Shown here piece after piece: positions 24,773-33,784 of a DNA stretch of 64,000 nt. Source of the stretch: MED-G105 sp039814575 (lineage in GTDB: Bacteria; Pseudomonadota; Alphaproteobacteria; Caulobacterales; Parvularculaceae); NCBI GenBank assembly GCA_039814575.1, contig JBCCAY010000014.1, positions 29,647 through 93,646 of the forward strand, given 5' to 3'. The translations under genes and the position numbers were made by a program. The notes beneath the pieces were generated by a model. That model was given only the letters and a program-made list of their open reading frames with translations. It was not told the origin of the DNA and made no database searches. Every line of letters begins with the position of its first letter. The first letter of the stretch is position 1.

Positions 24773-26551
24773 ATGACCTTCGCAACGCCCGTCCGCGACA
24801 TGCGGTTCGCCCTCGACCACATGGCTGGCTTTCAGTCGCTGGCGACGCCGGCGCTGTTTCCCGATCTCTCCGATGATTTGACCAGTGCGATTTTAGAGGA
24901 AGCGGCGAAGTTCTGCGATCAAGTAATTGCGCCGATGAATTGGGACAGCGACCAAAACGGCGGCGTCCTGGAAAACGGCGTTGTGCGCACGAGCCCCGGC
25001 TTCAAAGAAGCCTATAAGCAATATGTCGAAGGCGGATGGGGCTCGCTCGCTTTCCCCGAAGAGGCCGGCGGGCAGGGATTACCCTCAACGCTGTCGGTGG
25101 CGCTGATCGACGCGATGAACGCCGCGTGCATGTCCTTCGCGATCGGCACGACGCTGACGACGGGCGCGGTCAAGACCATTCTCCATGCGGGCACGGACGA
25201 GCAAAAGCGTTTGTTCGCCGGTAAATTGGTGTCGGGCGAGTGGACGGGCACGATGAACCTCACCGAACCGCAGGCAGGCTCTGACCTTTCCGGCGTACGC
25301 ACAAAAGCTGAGCCTGTCGGCGACGGACGCTATAAAATCAGCGGCCAGAAGATCTATATCACCTATGGCGACCACGATATCGCCGACAATATCGTGCATT
25401 TGGTGTTGGCGCGCTTGCCGGACGCGCCGGAAGGCACGGGCGGCATTTCAATGTTCTTGGTGCCGAAAATTCACGTCAACGCTGAGGGCGGCCTGGAAGG
25501 GCGCAATGACGTCCAATGCGTCGGCTTAGAAGAGAAAATGGGCCTCCATGGCAGCCCCACTTGCGTCATGGCCTATGGCGAGGCGGGCGAGTGCTACGGC
25601 ACGCTGCTTGGCGAGGAGAACAAGGGCCTTAAAAACATGTTCGTGATGATGAACTCCGCGCGCCTTGATGTGGGCGTGCAAGGGGTCGGTATCGCCGAAC
25701 GGGCCTATCAACGCGCGCTCGCCTATGCCCAGGAGCGCCGCCAGGGCCGGGCGCCGGGCGTTAAGTCGGGCGATCAGATTCCGATTATTCAGCATCCGGA
25801 CGTGCGCCGTATGCTTTATACGATGAAGTCGATGACCGAAGCGGCGCGGGGTATCTGCTACGCCAACGCGGTCGCTTACGATTTGGCGCGGCGTAGCGAT
25901 GACGTGGATACCCAGCGCCAAGCCAAGTCTTTAGAAGAGCTTTTGACGCCAATCTCGAAGGGCTGGTCGACCGACCGCGCCAATGACGTCACATCGCTCG
26001 GTGTCCAAATTCATGGCGGCATGGGCTATGTGGAAGAGACCGGCGCGGCCCAGCATATGCGCGACGCCCGCATCGCGGCGATTTATGAAGGCACGAACGG
26101 CGTCCAGGCGATCGATCTCGTAGGCCGAAAACTCCAAGGCGATGGCGGTGCTGCGGCGCGGGCCTTTATCGATGACGCGCGCAAAACGGCTGCGGCCGCC
26201 AAAGACGCTGGCCTCGATCGTATTGCGATACGCCTCGACGCGGCGGCGACGGCGCTCTCGGCGTCCACCGACTGGCTGTTAGAAGCCGCCGCGCGGGACC
26301 AGTATGACGTGCTGGCAGGCGCGACGCCCTATCTCAATCAGTTCGGCGACGTTGCTGGCGGTCACTATCTGGCGAAGGGCGCACTTGCAGCGGTGAGCGC
26401 CGCGAACGACGACGCTTATGCCGCCGGCAAACTGGCGATGGCGAATTTCTATGCGGACAATACGCTGGCGGTGACGCCGGGCTTCACCGGCGCGGTCTCA
26501 GCCGGCGCCTCATCGGTCCAAGAACTCGATGTCGCCGTATTAACGGCCTAA
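24773..26551 (+). CDS. Acyl-CoA dehydrogenase, DmdC-like
   Basis: A 592-residue FAD acyl-CoA dehydrogenase with the extra C-terminal domain that separates this group from 380-residue members. Visible: the FAD-binding LTEPQAGSDLSGVRTKA, the GGMGYVEETGAAQHMRDARI segment and IYEGTNGVQAIDLVGRK with the catalytic glutamate. The closest named group is 3-methylmercaptopropionyl-CoA dehydrogenase (DmdC), but many paralogues act on other acyl-CoAs. It precedes an HSDL2-like SDR by 17 bases, pointing to fatty-acid or acyl-CoA metabolism. Confidence 0.9.
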   Translation: MTFATPVRDMRFALDHMAGFQSLATPALFPDLSDDLTSAILEEAAKFCDQVIAPMNWDSDQNGGVLENGVVRTSPGFKEAYKQYVEGGWGSLAFPEEAGGQGLPSTLSVALIDAMNAACMSFAIGTTLTTGAVKTILHAGTDEQKRLFAGKLVSGEWTGTMNLTEPQAGSDLSGVRTKAEPVGDGRYKISGQKIYITYGDHDIADNIVHLVLARLPDAPEGTGGISMFLVPKIHVNAEGGLEGRNDVQCVGLEEKMGLHGSPTCVMAYGEAGECYGTLLGEENKGLKNMFVMMNSARLDVGVQGVGIAERAYQRALAYAQERRQGRAPGVKSGDQIPIIQHPDVRRMLYTMKSMTEAARGICYANAVAYDLARRSDDVDTQRQAKSLEELLTPISKGWSTDRANDVTSLGVQIHGGMGYVEETGAAQHMRDARIAAIYEGTNGVQAIDLVGRKLQGDGGAAARAFIDDARKTAAAAKDAGLDRIAIRLDAAATALSASTDWLLEAAARDQYDVLAGATPYLNQFGDVAGGHYLAKGALAAVSAANDDAYAAGKLAMANFYADNTLAVTPGFTGAVSAGASSVQELDVAVLTA

Positions 26552-26568
26552 AGCGAGGAAACAGCCCC

Positions 26569-27447
26569 ATGACAACGCTTAAAGGCAAAACCCTTTTCAT
26601 TACCGGCGCTAGCCGTGGCATTGGCCTCGCCATCGCCAAGCGCGCGGCCGCGGACGGCGCTAACATCGTTGTCGCCGCGAAGACAGCGACAGCGCATAAA
26701 CATCTTCCGGGAACGATCTATACGGCGGCCGAAGAAATAGAGGCGGCGGGCGGTAAAGCTTTGCCCCTAGTCGTGGATATTCGCGCCGAAGACCTCGTGG
26801 CCGAGGCCGTCGCTAAGACCGTTGAGACGTTCGGCGGTATCGATATTTGCATTAATAACGCCTCGGCGATTTCTCTGACTGGCACCGACCAAACGGAAAT
26901 GAAGCGCTGGGATTTGATGCACCAAATCAACGCCCGCGGAACGTTTCTCGTGACGAAAACCTGTCTGCCGCACCTTAAAAAGGCGGACAATCCGCACATG
27001 CTGACCCTGTCGCCGCCGCTCGATATGAGCCCCAAATGGTTCTCGCCGCATGTGGCCTATACAATGGCGAAATACGGCATGTCCCTGTGTGTTTTGGGCA
27101 TGGCGGAAGAATTCAAAGCCGACGGCGTCGCCTGCAATGCGCTGTGGCCGCGAACGGCGATCGCGACGGCCGCGGTGGAGTTCGCCCTTGGCGGAGACGC
27201 CATGATCAAAGGCTCGCGTACGGTTGATATCTTGTCTGACGCGGCGCACATGATTTTGACCAAGCCGTCGCGTGAGTTCACGGGCAATTTCGTCATCGAC
27301 GATACGTTTTTGTACGAGCACGGCGTAACAGACTTTGAGAAGTATCGCGTTGATCCGTCGCAAAAACTCTTTCCGGACTTCTTCGTGCCCGACGACGCAA
27401 CGCCGCCGCCAGGCGTTGCGGAGACGATGCATACGTCGATGATGTAG
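26569..27447 (+). CDS. HSDL2-like short-chain dehydrogenase
   Basis: A 292-residue SDR. The cofactor motif TGASRGIG, NNAS and the active-site YTMAK are intact, and the long substrate loop with HLPGTIYTAAEEIEAAGG is characteristic of the HSDL2 group, which in eukaryotes is peroxisomal and linked to fatty-acid metabolism. Unlike animal HSDL2 it lacks an SCP2 domain. It lies 17 bases after the acyl-CoA dehydrogenase, so they form an operon that ends at the strong terminator downstream. Confidence 0.88.
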   Translation: MTTLKGKTLFITGASRGIGLAIAKRAAADGANIVVAAKTATAHKHLPGTIYTAAEEIEAAGGKALPLVVDIRAEDLVAEAVAKTVETFGGIDICINNASAISLTGTDQTEMKRWDLMHQINARGTFLVTKTCLPHLKKADNPHMLTLSPPLDMSPKWFSPHVAYTMAKYGMSLCVLGMAEEFKADGVACNALWPRTAIATAAVEFALGGDAMIKGSRTVDILSDAAHMILTKPSREFTGNFVIDDTFLYEHGVTDFEKYRVDPSQKLFPDFFVPDDATPPPGVAETMHTSMM

Positions 27448-27504
27448 TGCGAGAGCGATGAGCGTCGCTGTCTCACCCAACGAGTTTTAGGCATCTGTAA
27501 ATAA

Positions 27505-27532
27505 AAAAAGGCCGGCGTTCGCCGGCCTTTTT
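27505..27532. terminator. Bidirectional intrinsic terminator
   Basis: AAAAAGGCCGGCG pairs with CGCCGGCCTTTTT. The GC stem is 7-8 bp with a tiny loop and is flanked by A and T runs, so it works on both strands. It separates the SDR gene on the plus strand from the convergent mipA-type gene. Confidence 0.95.
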
Positions 27533-27570
27533 GATGGTCTACAGTGACCGCATCATCTGATGCGATAAGC

Positions 27571-28545
27571 CTAATTGAACATATTGAACTTGAACTCGCG
27601 CATGATGTGGAAGCCCACAATGTACTGATCGCGGCTACCGAACTGATCGATGATTGGCGTATCGCTGATGCCGCGGAAAATGCGACGGTAGCGCACATAA
27701 GGGTTCAGCGACCACTTCTTGCCAAGATTGATGTAACCGTTGACGCTGCCGCCGACATCGCGGAAGCCGGCGCCGGCGTCATACATCGGCAGCCCTGAGG
27801 CAATCGATTGGGCGTTGTCGACGGAGAAATAGGTGTCGGCGTATTCGTCGTCGATCCACGCCACTTGTCCGGAAAACGCCGCTGAGAACCGCCGCGTCGT
27901 AAACAGCATGACCGTGCCGGCGCCGTCGATGATGAGGCCTCTATGGCCGCCTGCGATGCCTTTACGCGCTTTCGCCCGAACCAAAACCCGGTCAAGGAAT
28001 GTCGTTGCAATAAAGCCGCCCGCTTCGAACGCCATATCAATATCGCCAAGGCCTTGCAGCGCTGGGTTTTCACGTTCGTCGCGATCGCCGATGAGGCGGA
28101 TCGACGGGCCGATGGCGAACCCGGAGAAGCCGACGAGAGCAAGGTCGGCGCCGTCATCGTCAAGAAACAAAAAGTTCCGCACTCTGATGAAGACTTGGGG
28201 GTCGGCGACGAACTGATAGTCGTCCGATCCGAAATAATCCGGCTGATAGGCCGGTCCGACGCCGACGCTGAGATTGGTGGTTTCAGGCACGAGCAACGTA
28301 ATCGCGCCGACAAACCCGCCAAATGGGTCCCAGCCGCGCGGTTCGTCGTATTCGTCGTCGTTCATCGGGCCGATTTCTTCAACCGGCGCCGCCGGACGCT
28401 TACCGAAAATCGGGTCCAAGCGCGGCTCGTCGGCTTGGTTTTGCGCCGCCGCCGGCGTTGTGACCGCCGGCGTCAAGAAGGCGATCGCCGCAAATAGCGC
28501 CCCGAATAACGTTCCGGCGCCAGCAAATGCTCTTTTAAACACCAT
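27571..28545 (-). CDS. MipA/OmpV family outer-membrane protein
   Basis: A 324-residue outer-membrane beta-barrel protein. A signal peptide precedes PAAAQ, followed by a short acidic linker (AAPVEEIGPMNDDEYDEP) and the MipA/OmpV barrel (VGVGPAYQPDYFGSDDYQF near its start; a terminal strand ending FNMFN). MipA proteins scaffold murein enzymes in E. coli, while OmpV relatives are porin-like. Nothing adjacent narrows the role. The ATG at 28545 gives a normal signal peptide; a longer reading to 28602 adds a basic leader and is less likely. Confidence 0.88.
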   Translation of the reverse strand: MVFKRAFAGAGTLFGALFAAIAFLTPAVTTPAAAQNQADEPRLDPIFGKRPAAPVEEIGPMNDDEYDEPRGWDPFGGFVGAITLLVPETTNLSVGVGPAYQPDYFGSDDYQFVADPQVFIRVRNFLFLDDDGADLALVGFSGFAIGPSIRLIGDRDERENPALQGLGDIDMAFEAGGFIATTFLDRVLVRAKARKGIAGGHRGLIIDGAGTVMLFTTRRFSAAFSGQVAWIDDEYADTYFSVDNAQSIASGLPMYDAGAGFRDVGGSVNGYINLGKKWSLNPYVRYRRIFRGISDTPIIDQFGSRDQYIVGFHIMREFKFNMFN

Positions 28546-29145
28546 GATTGTTTTCACCCCTCGATCCGCTTTACGGCTGAAGCGGTGTGCGCTGTTTTTC
28601 ATTAGCGCATCATGTTCCGCCGTTCAGCGCGCTGACGGCTGCACATTGTCGGCGATGCAACAGAATAAACGACAAAGCGCGCCGCTTGTTGTGCGTCGCA
28701 TTTTGCGTTTCATGTCGGAAGCACTCGCCCCACCGGTTTATATCGCCGCTCTTCCCCGCAGATTACCGTCCAAAAATTCCAAAGCGCGAAGCACGGTCTC
28801 CAAAACAATAGGGAAAACCGATCGCCTCGATACACGAGCGTAGATACTGCAAATATTTGGTTAACGTGCCAAGCCGTTTCGCCGCCAGAGGCGCGATTTA
28901 TATAAGTTTCGCAATTGGCGCTAAGGGATTTGTATAAAATTTCGCACTGCAGCAAATTGGCTCGTCAGCGTTTGGGAGCCACTGCCGGCAGTGAGAACGT
29001 CGATAAATTTGATTTTCACGTCGTAGCGACGCGATCGCGCGCTAAGCGGCGCAGACGGCTGGTACGGTTAAATATTGCTTTCCGCCGCCGGGCCGGCGAA
29101 GCCCCCCCCCGTCGATCCGGCGAAGCCACCTGTCGATGGAGAGGC
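28546..29145. other. Intergenic region between the MipA-type gene and rpsU
   Basis: No convincing gene is seen in these 600 bases; short frames here have poor composition. The right end carries GGCGAAGCC twice (about 29096 and 29127) around a run of nine C residues (29102-29110), an unstable simple tract downstream of rpsU. No clear terminator with a U-tract is visible. Confidence 0.6.
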
Positions 29146-29355
29146 TTAAAGCGCGCCTTCGCGTTGGAGGCGTTTGCGCAGGAGTTTACGCGCACGACGC
29201 ACCGCTTCCGCTTTTTGGCGGGCGCGTTTTTCCGACGGCTTTTCGTAGAATTTCCGGCGTTTCATTTCCCGAAACGTTCCCTCGCGCTGCATCTTTTTCT
29301 TAAGCGCGCGAAGGGCTTGTTCGACATTGTTGTCGCGGACGCTGATCTGAACCAG
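29146..29355 (-). CDS. rpsU: 30S ribosomal protein S21, apparent CTG start
   Basis: A 69-residue S21 (RDNNVEQALRALKKKMQREG, KFYEKPSEKRARQKAEAVRR), the small, basic protein of the 30S platform that helps initiation. Alphaproteobacterial S21 usually starts MVQ or MQV directly before the RDNN core. Here the residue before VQ is encoded by CTG (29355-29353), with GGAG eight bases upstream. The next usual start upstream is a TTG 23 codons away that would add an unrelated leader. A CTG start is therefore the best reading. It is divergent from the COQ9 gene, the usual neighbour. Confidence 0.92.
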   Translation of the reverse strand: MVQISVRDNNVEQALRALKKKMQREGTFREMKRRKFYEKPSEKRARQKAEAVRRARKLLRKRLQREGAL

Positions 29356-29598
29356 GGGTGTCTCTCCAAAACAAAGAAGACGCCGCGACCATAGGGCCGG
29401 GACGTCGCTGCGATTCGATGGCAAGACATAGGCGAGCCTGCTTGGCCTTGCAATTAGCCGCGGGTAACAAATCTATGCATCAATGTCCAGCATAGGGTTG
29501 CGTAGATTGACCTTTGGGCGCTGGATATTCGTAAACGGCTCGTCGTATTGAGTAGCCAGTTGAGCAATCAGGCGCCCGTTAACATAGGCTTTTGAAGA

Positions 29599-30291
29599 AT
29601 GATTGATGAGCATGAAGGTCCTGAAAGCGCTAATTCGGACGGCGCTGACAAGCATGACGGCGTTGCGGCGTTACGGGCCGATCTTCTCGAGCCGACATTA
29701 ATCAACGCGGTTTTTACCGGATTTACGCGGCAAACGCTCCATGCGGGCGCTTTAGACGCGGGCCACGATGCGGCGGACGCAGATCTCGCTTGGCCTTATG
29801 GGGTTGATGATTTCTTGGCGTATTGGTCCGGCGCGGCGGATCAGGCGGCGATAGACTATCTCGCGGGCGATGGCGCTGAGGGGAGGATTCGCGAACGTGT
29901 CGCCGGCGGCGTTTTGGCGCGTATTGAAACCTTCGAACCCCATAAAGAAGCGGCTCGGCGGGCCGCCAATACGTTGCTCTTGCCGGGAAAACAACGCCTC
30001 GCCGCGCGCCTTGTCTGGCGCTCCGCTGACGCCATTTGGCGCGGCCTCGGCGATCCATCGCGGGATTTCAACTACTATTCTAAGCGAACGATTTTGTCTG
30101 GCGTCATTTCGACCACGCAGGCGCGTTGGCTCACCGATGACGACCCTGAAATCGCCGCGACGAAGGCGTTTCTCGATGCCCGCATCGAGAACGTTATGCA
30201 GTTCGAGAAATTCAAGGCGCGTTTCAAAGATGTTGGGTTCGATCCCTCGGCGATCATTCGCGCCGCCGCTAAAGCGCGATACGGCGCATAA
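29599..30291 (+). CDS. COQ9 family protein
   Basis: A 230-residue COQ9-type protein. In mitochondria and alphaproteobacteria it binds lipid and supports the late hydroxylase step of ubiquinone synthesis. The characteristic WRSADAIWRGLGDPSRDFNYYSKR region with the helix LSGVISTTQARWLTDD is present. It is soluble and probably membrane-associated. It is divergent from rpsU, a conserved pairing in the class. Confidence 0.92.
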   Translation: MIDEHEGPESANSDGADKHDGVAALRADLLEPTLINAVFTGFTRQTLHAGALDAGHDAADADLAWPYGVDDFLAYWSGAADQAAIDYLAGDGAEGRIRERVAGGVLARIETFEPHKEAARRAANTLLLPGKQRLAARLVWRSADAIWRGLGDPSRDFNYYSKRTILSGVISTTQARWLTDDDPEIAATKAFLDARIENVMQFEKFKARFKDVGFDPSAIIRAAAKARYGA

Positions 30292-30305
30292 GACGCCGCC
30301 AGAAA

Positions 30306-30761
30306 CTAAATCCAGCGAGGCGCCCGATTGCAGTAGGCGTCATACTCAGCGCCGAAACGCTCGCGGAGCGCGGCTTCCTCGGGCTTAATCTGTAAGACGG
30401 TTATCATCCAGACAAAGAGCGGGATTGGCGCAAAAGCGGCGAGATTAGAGAGGTGCGCCGCCCAACCGATCAGCACCAAGAGCAGCGCTAGATACATCGG
30501 ATTGCGCGAATAGCGGTAAAGGCCGCCCGTCACCAGCGTTGACGCGCGATCGATCGCATGGGGATTGACTGTCGTCTTAGCCTGAAAAAATGCGCCGACG
30601 GCGACAGCCCCGATCAAGAACCCCGCCGCTGCGAAGCCCAAGCCGAGCAATTTCGTTATGGGCGTATCAATGGCGGCGAACGGCGCGCGGCCGGCGATGA
30701 ACCAGCTTGCGGCGCCCGTGGCTGCTGCTTGCACTGGTGGCGGGATCAGCGGTCCGGTCAC
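30306..30761 (-). CDS. Isoprenylcysteine methyltransferase-family membrane protein
   Basis: A 151-residue membrane protein with about four helices. The SAM-binding features of the ICMT/PEMT family are present: GLYRYSRNPMYLALLLVLIG and the ending EEAALRERFGAEYDAYCNRAPRWI. Such proteins methylate lipids or other hydrophobic substrates, and bacterial members are mostly uncharacterised. The GTG at 30761 overlaps the purK stop by four bases (GTGA), so it is coupled to purK; a longer frame reading back into purK is an artefact. Confidence 0.85.
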   Translation of the reverse strand: MTGPLIPPPVQAAATGAASWFIAGRAPFAAIDTPITKLLGLGFAAAGFLIGAVAVGAFFQAKTTVNPHAIDRASTLVTGGLYRYSRNPMYLALLLVLIGWAAHLSNLAAFAPIPLFVWMITVLQIKPEEAALRERFGAEYDAYCNRAPRWI

Positions 30762-31900
30762 GCCGGGCGTGTATTGAAGGTCGTATCGGCGCCTTCTTCT
30801 ATGGCGAAAATCCGTGTCGCGTGCCCCATTTTGCGGCCGTCGCGCGCCTCGCTTTTGCCATAGAGGTGAACGGCGGTGTCCGGCGTCGCGGCCAAAGCGC
30901 GCCAACTATGGACGTCGTCGCCTATGAGATTGGCCATGTCGGCGTCGCTATGGCGGGCGCCGTCGCCGAGCGGCCATCCGCATACGGCGCGAATGTGTTG
31001 TTCGAATTGATCGCAGACGCACGCGTCTTGCGTCCAATGCCCGGAGTTATGAACGCGCGGCGCAAACTCGTTCACCAGCACCGCCCCGTCGGGCAGCACA
31101 AAAAACTCAACGGCGAGGACGCCCACATAATCGAGCGCATCCAGCGCCTTTAACGTGATCTCGCGCGCGGCGTCTAAGCTAGCCGTTGGAGCATCCGCCG
31201 GCACTCGGCTGCGTCTTAAGATGCCGCCAGCATGGTCGTTGCGCGCAGGGTCAAAAAGAACGCTCGCGCCGTCGCGGCCACGTGCGCCGACGACGGAGAT
31301 TTCGCACGCAAACGGCACGAAGCCTTCAAGGATGGCCGGCGCGCCGGCGATTGATTGCAGTGCGGCTTCGAAGGCGCTGGCGTCGGCGGTTTCGTCTAAG
31401 CGGACTTGTCCTTTGCCGTCATAACCGAAGCGCCGGGTTTTCAAGATTGCCGGCAAGCCGATCTTACTGGCTGCGGCGGCGAGATTGTCGACGTCGTCAA
31501 CCGCCGCATAGGGCGCAACGCCCGCGCCGAGGGAGCGCATGAAGTCTTTCTCGGCGAGGCGGTCTTGGGCGACGGCGAGCGGGCGCGCGCCGGGCGCCGC
31601 CGAAACGCCGGCCTTTTCAAGAATTTCAACCGTTTCTGCCGGGACGTTTTCAAACTCATAAGTGACGACGTCGACGGCCTTTGCGAAGGCTTCAAGCGTC
31701 GCGGCGTCGCGATAGTCGCCGACGGTGACCGCGGCGGCGCATTGCTCGGCAGGACCGTCAGGGCTGTCGGCGTAGATGTGAACCCGTAAGCCTAGTCGTG
31801 CGGCGGCGAGGGCGAGCATGCGTCCTAACTGGCCGCCGCCGAGAATCCCCACCGTTCCATTCGGCGCTATTGGAAATGTTTTCGATGCGTCGCTGGTCAT
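30758..31900 (-). CDS. purK: 5-(carboxyamino)imidazole ribonucleotide synthase
   Basis: A 380-residue ATP-grasp enzyme that joins bicarbonate to AIR to give N5-CAIR in purine synthesis. Visible: the N-terminal GGGQLGRMLALAAARLG, ILKTRRFGYDGKGQ of the ATP-grasp, and NEFAPRVHNSGHWTQDAC near the end with metal and substrate residues. It follows purE by 89 bases on the same strand and is coupled to an ICMT-family gene downstream. Confidence 0.96.
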   Translation of the reverse strand: MTSDASKTFPIAPNGTVGILGGGQLGRMLALAAARLGLRVHIYADSPDGPAEQCAAAVTVGDYRDAATLEAFAKAVDVVTYEFENVPAETVEILEKAGVSAAPGARPLAVAQDRLAEKDFMRSLGAGVAPYAAVDDVDNLAAAASKIGLPAILKTRRFGYDGKGQVRLDETADASAFEAALQSIAGAPAILEGFVPFACEISVVGARGRDGASVLFDPARNDHAGGILRRSRVPADAPTASLDAAREITLKALDALDYVGVLAVEFFVLPDGAVLVNEFAPRVHNSGHWTQDACVCDQFEQHIRAVCGWPLGDGARHSDADMANLIGDDVHSWRALAATPDTAVHLYGKSEARDGRKMGHATRIFAIEEGADTTFNTRPA

Positions 31901-31903
31901 GTG

Positions 31904-31929
31904 ACAAGTTCCGTGGACAAATTCCGTGG
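31904..31929. repeat. 13-bp tandem duplication between purE and purK
   Basis: ACAAGTTCCGTGG (31904-31916) and ACAAATTCCGTGG (31917-31929) are adjacent and differ at one base. They lie just upstream of the purK start. Confidence 0.85.
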
Positions 31930-31989
31930 ACTGGCTCCATCGCGTCGAAGCGATTCGCTACGCTGCGCGGACGGGCTTAGTCCGGTGTT

Positions 31990-32508
31990 CTATGCGTCGC
32001 TGGTGTTTACGGTCTCACTGACGCCGGCGGTTTGTTTCTCGCGCCACGCGGCGAGGCGGGCGGCGACGTCCGTATCGAAAGCGGCGATGATGGCCGCCGC
32101 GGCGAGCCCTGCGTTCGCGGCGCCGGCCTCGCCGATCGCCACGGTCAGCACCGGCACGCCCTTGGGCATTTGCACGATCGACAACAGGCTGTCGAGGCCG
32201 TTCAGCGCCTTGCTTTGCACCGGCACGCCGATAACGGGAAGGTCGGTCATCGCGGCCGCCATGCCCGGCAAATGCGCCGCGCCGCCGGCGCCGGCGATGA
32301 CTGCTTTCAGGCCGCGGCTGCGCGCTGACTTTGCGTACTCATAGAGGCGCTCCGGCGTGCGATGGGCGGAAACGATTTTCGTTTCATAAGGCACGCTAAG
32401 AGCGTCGAGATTGTCGGCGGCCCGGCGCATTGTCGGCCAATCCGACTGCGAGCCCATGATAATTCCAACCAGCGGCGCGGCGTCGCTTTCGGTGCTCGTG
32501 GTCGCCAT
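31990..32508 (-). CDS. purE: N5-carboxyaminoimidazole ribonucleotide mutase
   Basis: A 172-residue class I PurE that converts N5-CAIR to CAIR. GIIMGSQSDWPTMRRA, SAHRTPERL and GAGGAAHLPGM are the substrate-binding motifs. The ATG at 32508 gives the normal length; an upstream in-frame extension of about 160 residues is arginine- and proline-rich and is not coding. It lies before purK in the usual order. Confidence 0.95.
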   Translation of the reverse strand: MATTSTESDAAPLVGIIMGSQSDWPTMRRAADNLDALSVPYETKIVSAHRTPERLYEYAKSARSRGLKAVIAGAGGAAHLPGMAAAMTDLPVIGVPVQSKALNGLDSLLSIVQMPKGVPVLTVAIGEAGAANAGLAAAAIIAAFDTDVAARLAAWREKQTAGVSETVNTSDA

Positions 32509-32661
32509 GTCATGACTTTCTAAAAGAAAAGCGGAGGCATTAGCGCTCCTGAACAGCGCCTGCAAGAGCGCAAAGCCGTTCGTTTCCATAGGAAGCCGCG
32601 CGCGGGCTGGACCGTGAGGACGCGCATCGGCGGGCGCGGCGGAAATTTTTGAAGGGAGAAA

Positions 32662-32712
32662 GAGAAGCGCAAGGTCGCGGGGGACGGGGGGCGGGTGCGC
32701 CTTGCGCTTCTC
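32662..32712 (-). promoter_or_regulatory. Perfect 13-bp hairpin in the purE leader
   Basis: GAGAAGCGCAAGG (32662-32674) and CCTTGCGCTTCTC (32700-32712) form a perfect 13-bp stem around a 25-base loop that is C-rich on the minus strand. Read towards purE, the stem is followed by TTTCTCCC, a weak U-tract, about 155 bases before the purE start. It could be an attenuator or a terminator of upstream transcription. The surrounding 32509-32953 gap shows no other gene. Confidence 0.5.
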
Positions 32713-32953
32713 CTCGTGATGCGCGCGCCGACCAGCGACTTCGAGGGGATCGGGGTGTTCGCCGGCAGCGGGGGTTTGCGCCCCTTTTTCGTGGCCGATG
32801 ACGGGCGGTTCAGCAATCGCCGTGCGATGGGCCGACTGCGCGCTGCGACGGGCGGCGGCAATCTGCGGACAGGCGGCGAACAGGCGGCGGCGATGGGATA
32901 GCGCGTCAGCCAAGTCGACGGCCTTTGCGCTAAATTTAGAGTCAGGGCTTAAT

Positions 32954-33706
32954 ATGCCGCATCTGACGTCAAACGATGAGGGCGCCGCCATGAAAGTCGG
33001 TCAAAACACCCGCGTAAATGCTCCGCAGCGTACCCGAACCGCCGCTCCGGCCGGTGGGGCGCAATCGGCGAATTCAGCGCCGAAAGACACGCTATCCATC
33101 GCCGGCGTGCCAAAGGCCGAATTAACGCCCCGCGTAATGCGCGCCCTCGCCGAATTGATGGAGGAGGTGGCGTCCTTACGCCATGAACTCGCTGAAGCGA
33201 AAGCGCGCGTTGATGAGCTGTCGACGATGGCTTTCACCGACTCCCTGACCGAAGTTTTTAACCGGCGCGCGTTTGTCGCCGAGTTAAACCGAACCTTGGC
33301 GCTTGCCGATCGGCACGGGCAAGCGGCCGCGCTCGCTTACTTCGACCTCGACGACATGAAGAATATTAATGATTCCCTCGGCCACGCCGGCGGGGATGCG
33401 GCGCTGACCCATGTGGCGAGCAAGATCAAAGAAAATGTGCGGCAAACTGATGTTGTCGGCCGCTTGGGCGGTGACGAGTTCGGCGTCATTTTCAATTATT
33501 CCGACAAAGAGGCCGCCGCCGGCAAGGTCCGATATATTCGCGATCTGATAATTAATACGCCGGCGCGCCTAGGCGAAGAAACGTTCAAGGTCGGCGTTAC
33601 GGCGGGGCTTGCGCCGATTGTCCAAGGCACGACTGCGGAAGCGACGTTAGATCTCGCCGATGCGGCGATGTATGAAGGCAAGAAGAAGAAAAAAGTCGGG
33701 CGTTGA
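32954..33706 (+). CDS. Diguanylate cyclase (GGDEF protein)
   Basis: A 250-residue soluble protein with a Gln/Ala-rich N-terminus, a short coiled coil (about 60-90) and a GGDEF domain (about 91-248). The active-site motif GGDEF is intact at 172-176, and RQTD at 163-166 fits the allosteric I-site RxxD five residues upstream. It should make cyclic di-GMP with product inhibition. There is no obvious sensor domain, so activation may be through dimerisation of the coiled coil. AGGG precedes the ATG by six bases; a later ATG at 32990 is also possible. Confidence 0.92.
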   Translation: MPHLTSNDEGAAMKVGQNTRVNAPQRTRTAAPAGGAQSANSAPKDTLSIAGVPKAELTPRVMRALAELMEEVASLRHELAEAKARVDELSTMAFTDSLTEVFNRRAFVAELNRTLALADRHGQAAALAYFDLDDMKNINDSLGHAGGDAALTHVASKIKENVRQTDVVGRLGGDEFGVIFNYSDKEAAAGKVRYIRDLIINTPARLGEETFKVGVTAGLAPIVQGTTAEATLDLADAAMYEGKKKKKVGR

Positions 33707-33784
33707 CGAAGGGCTTTTAGCGAGTTTTCGGCCTGACTACGGTTTGATCGTCCGTCGGCCAATAAGCAAATAATCGTGGTGCGA

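Noticed and set aside
32509..32991. Long N-terminal extension of purE
   Set aside because: The sequence is rich in Arg, Pro and Ala without family features and PurE has its normal length from 32508.
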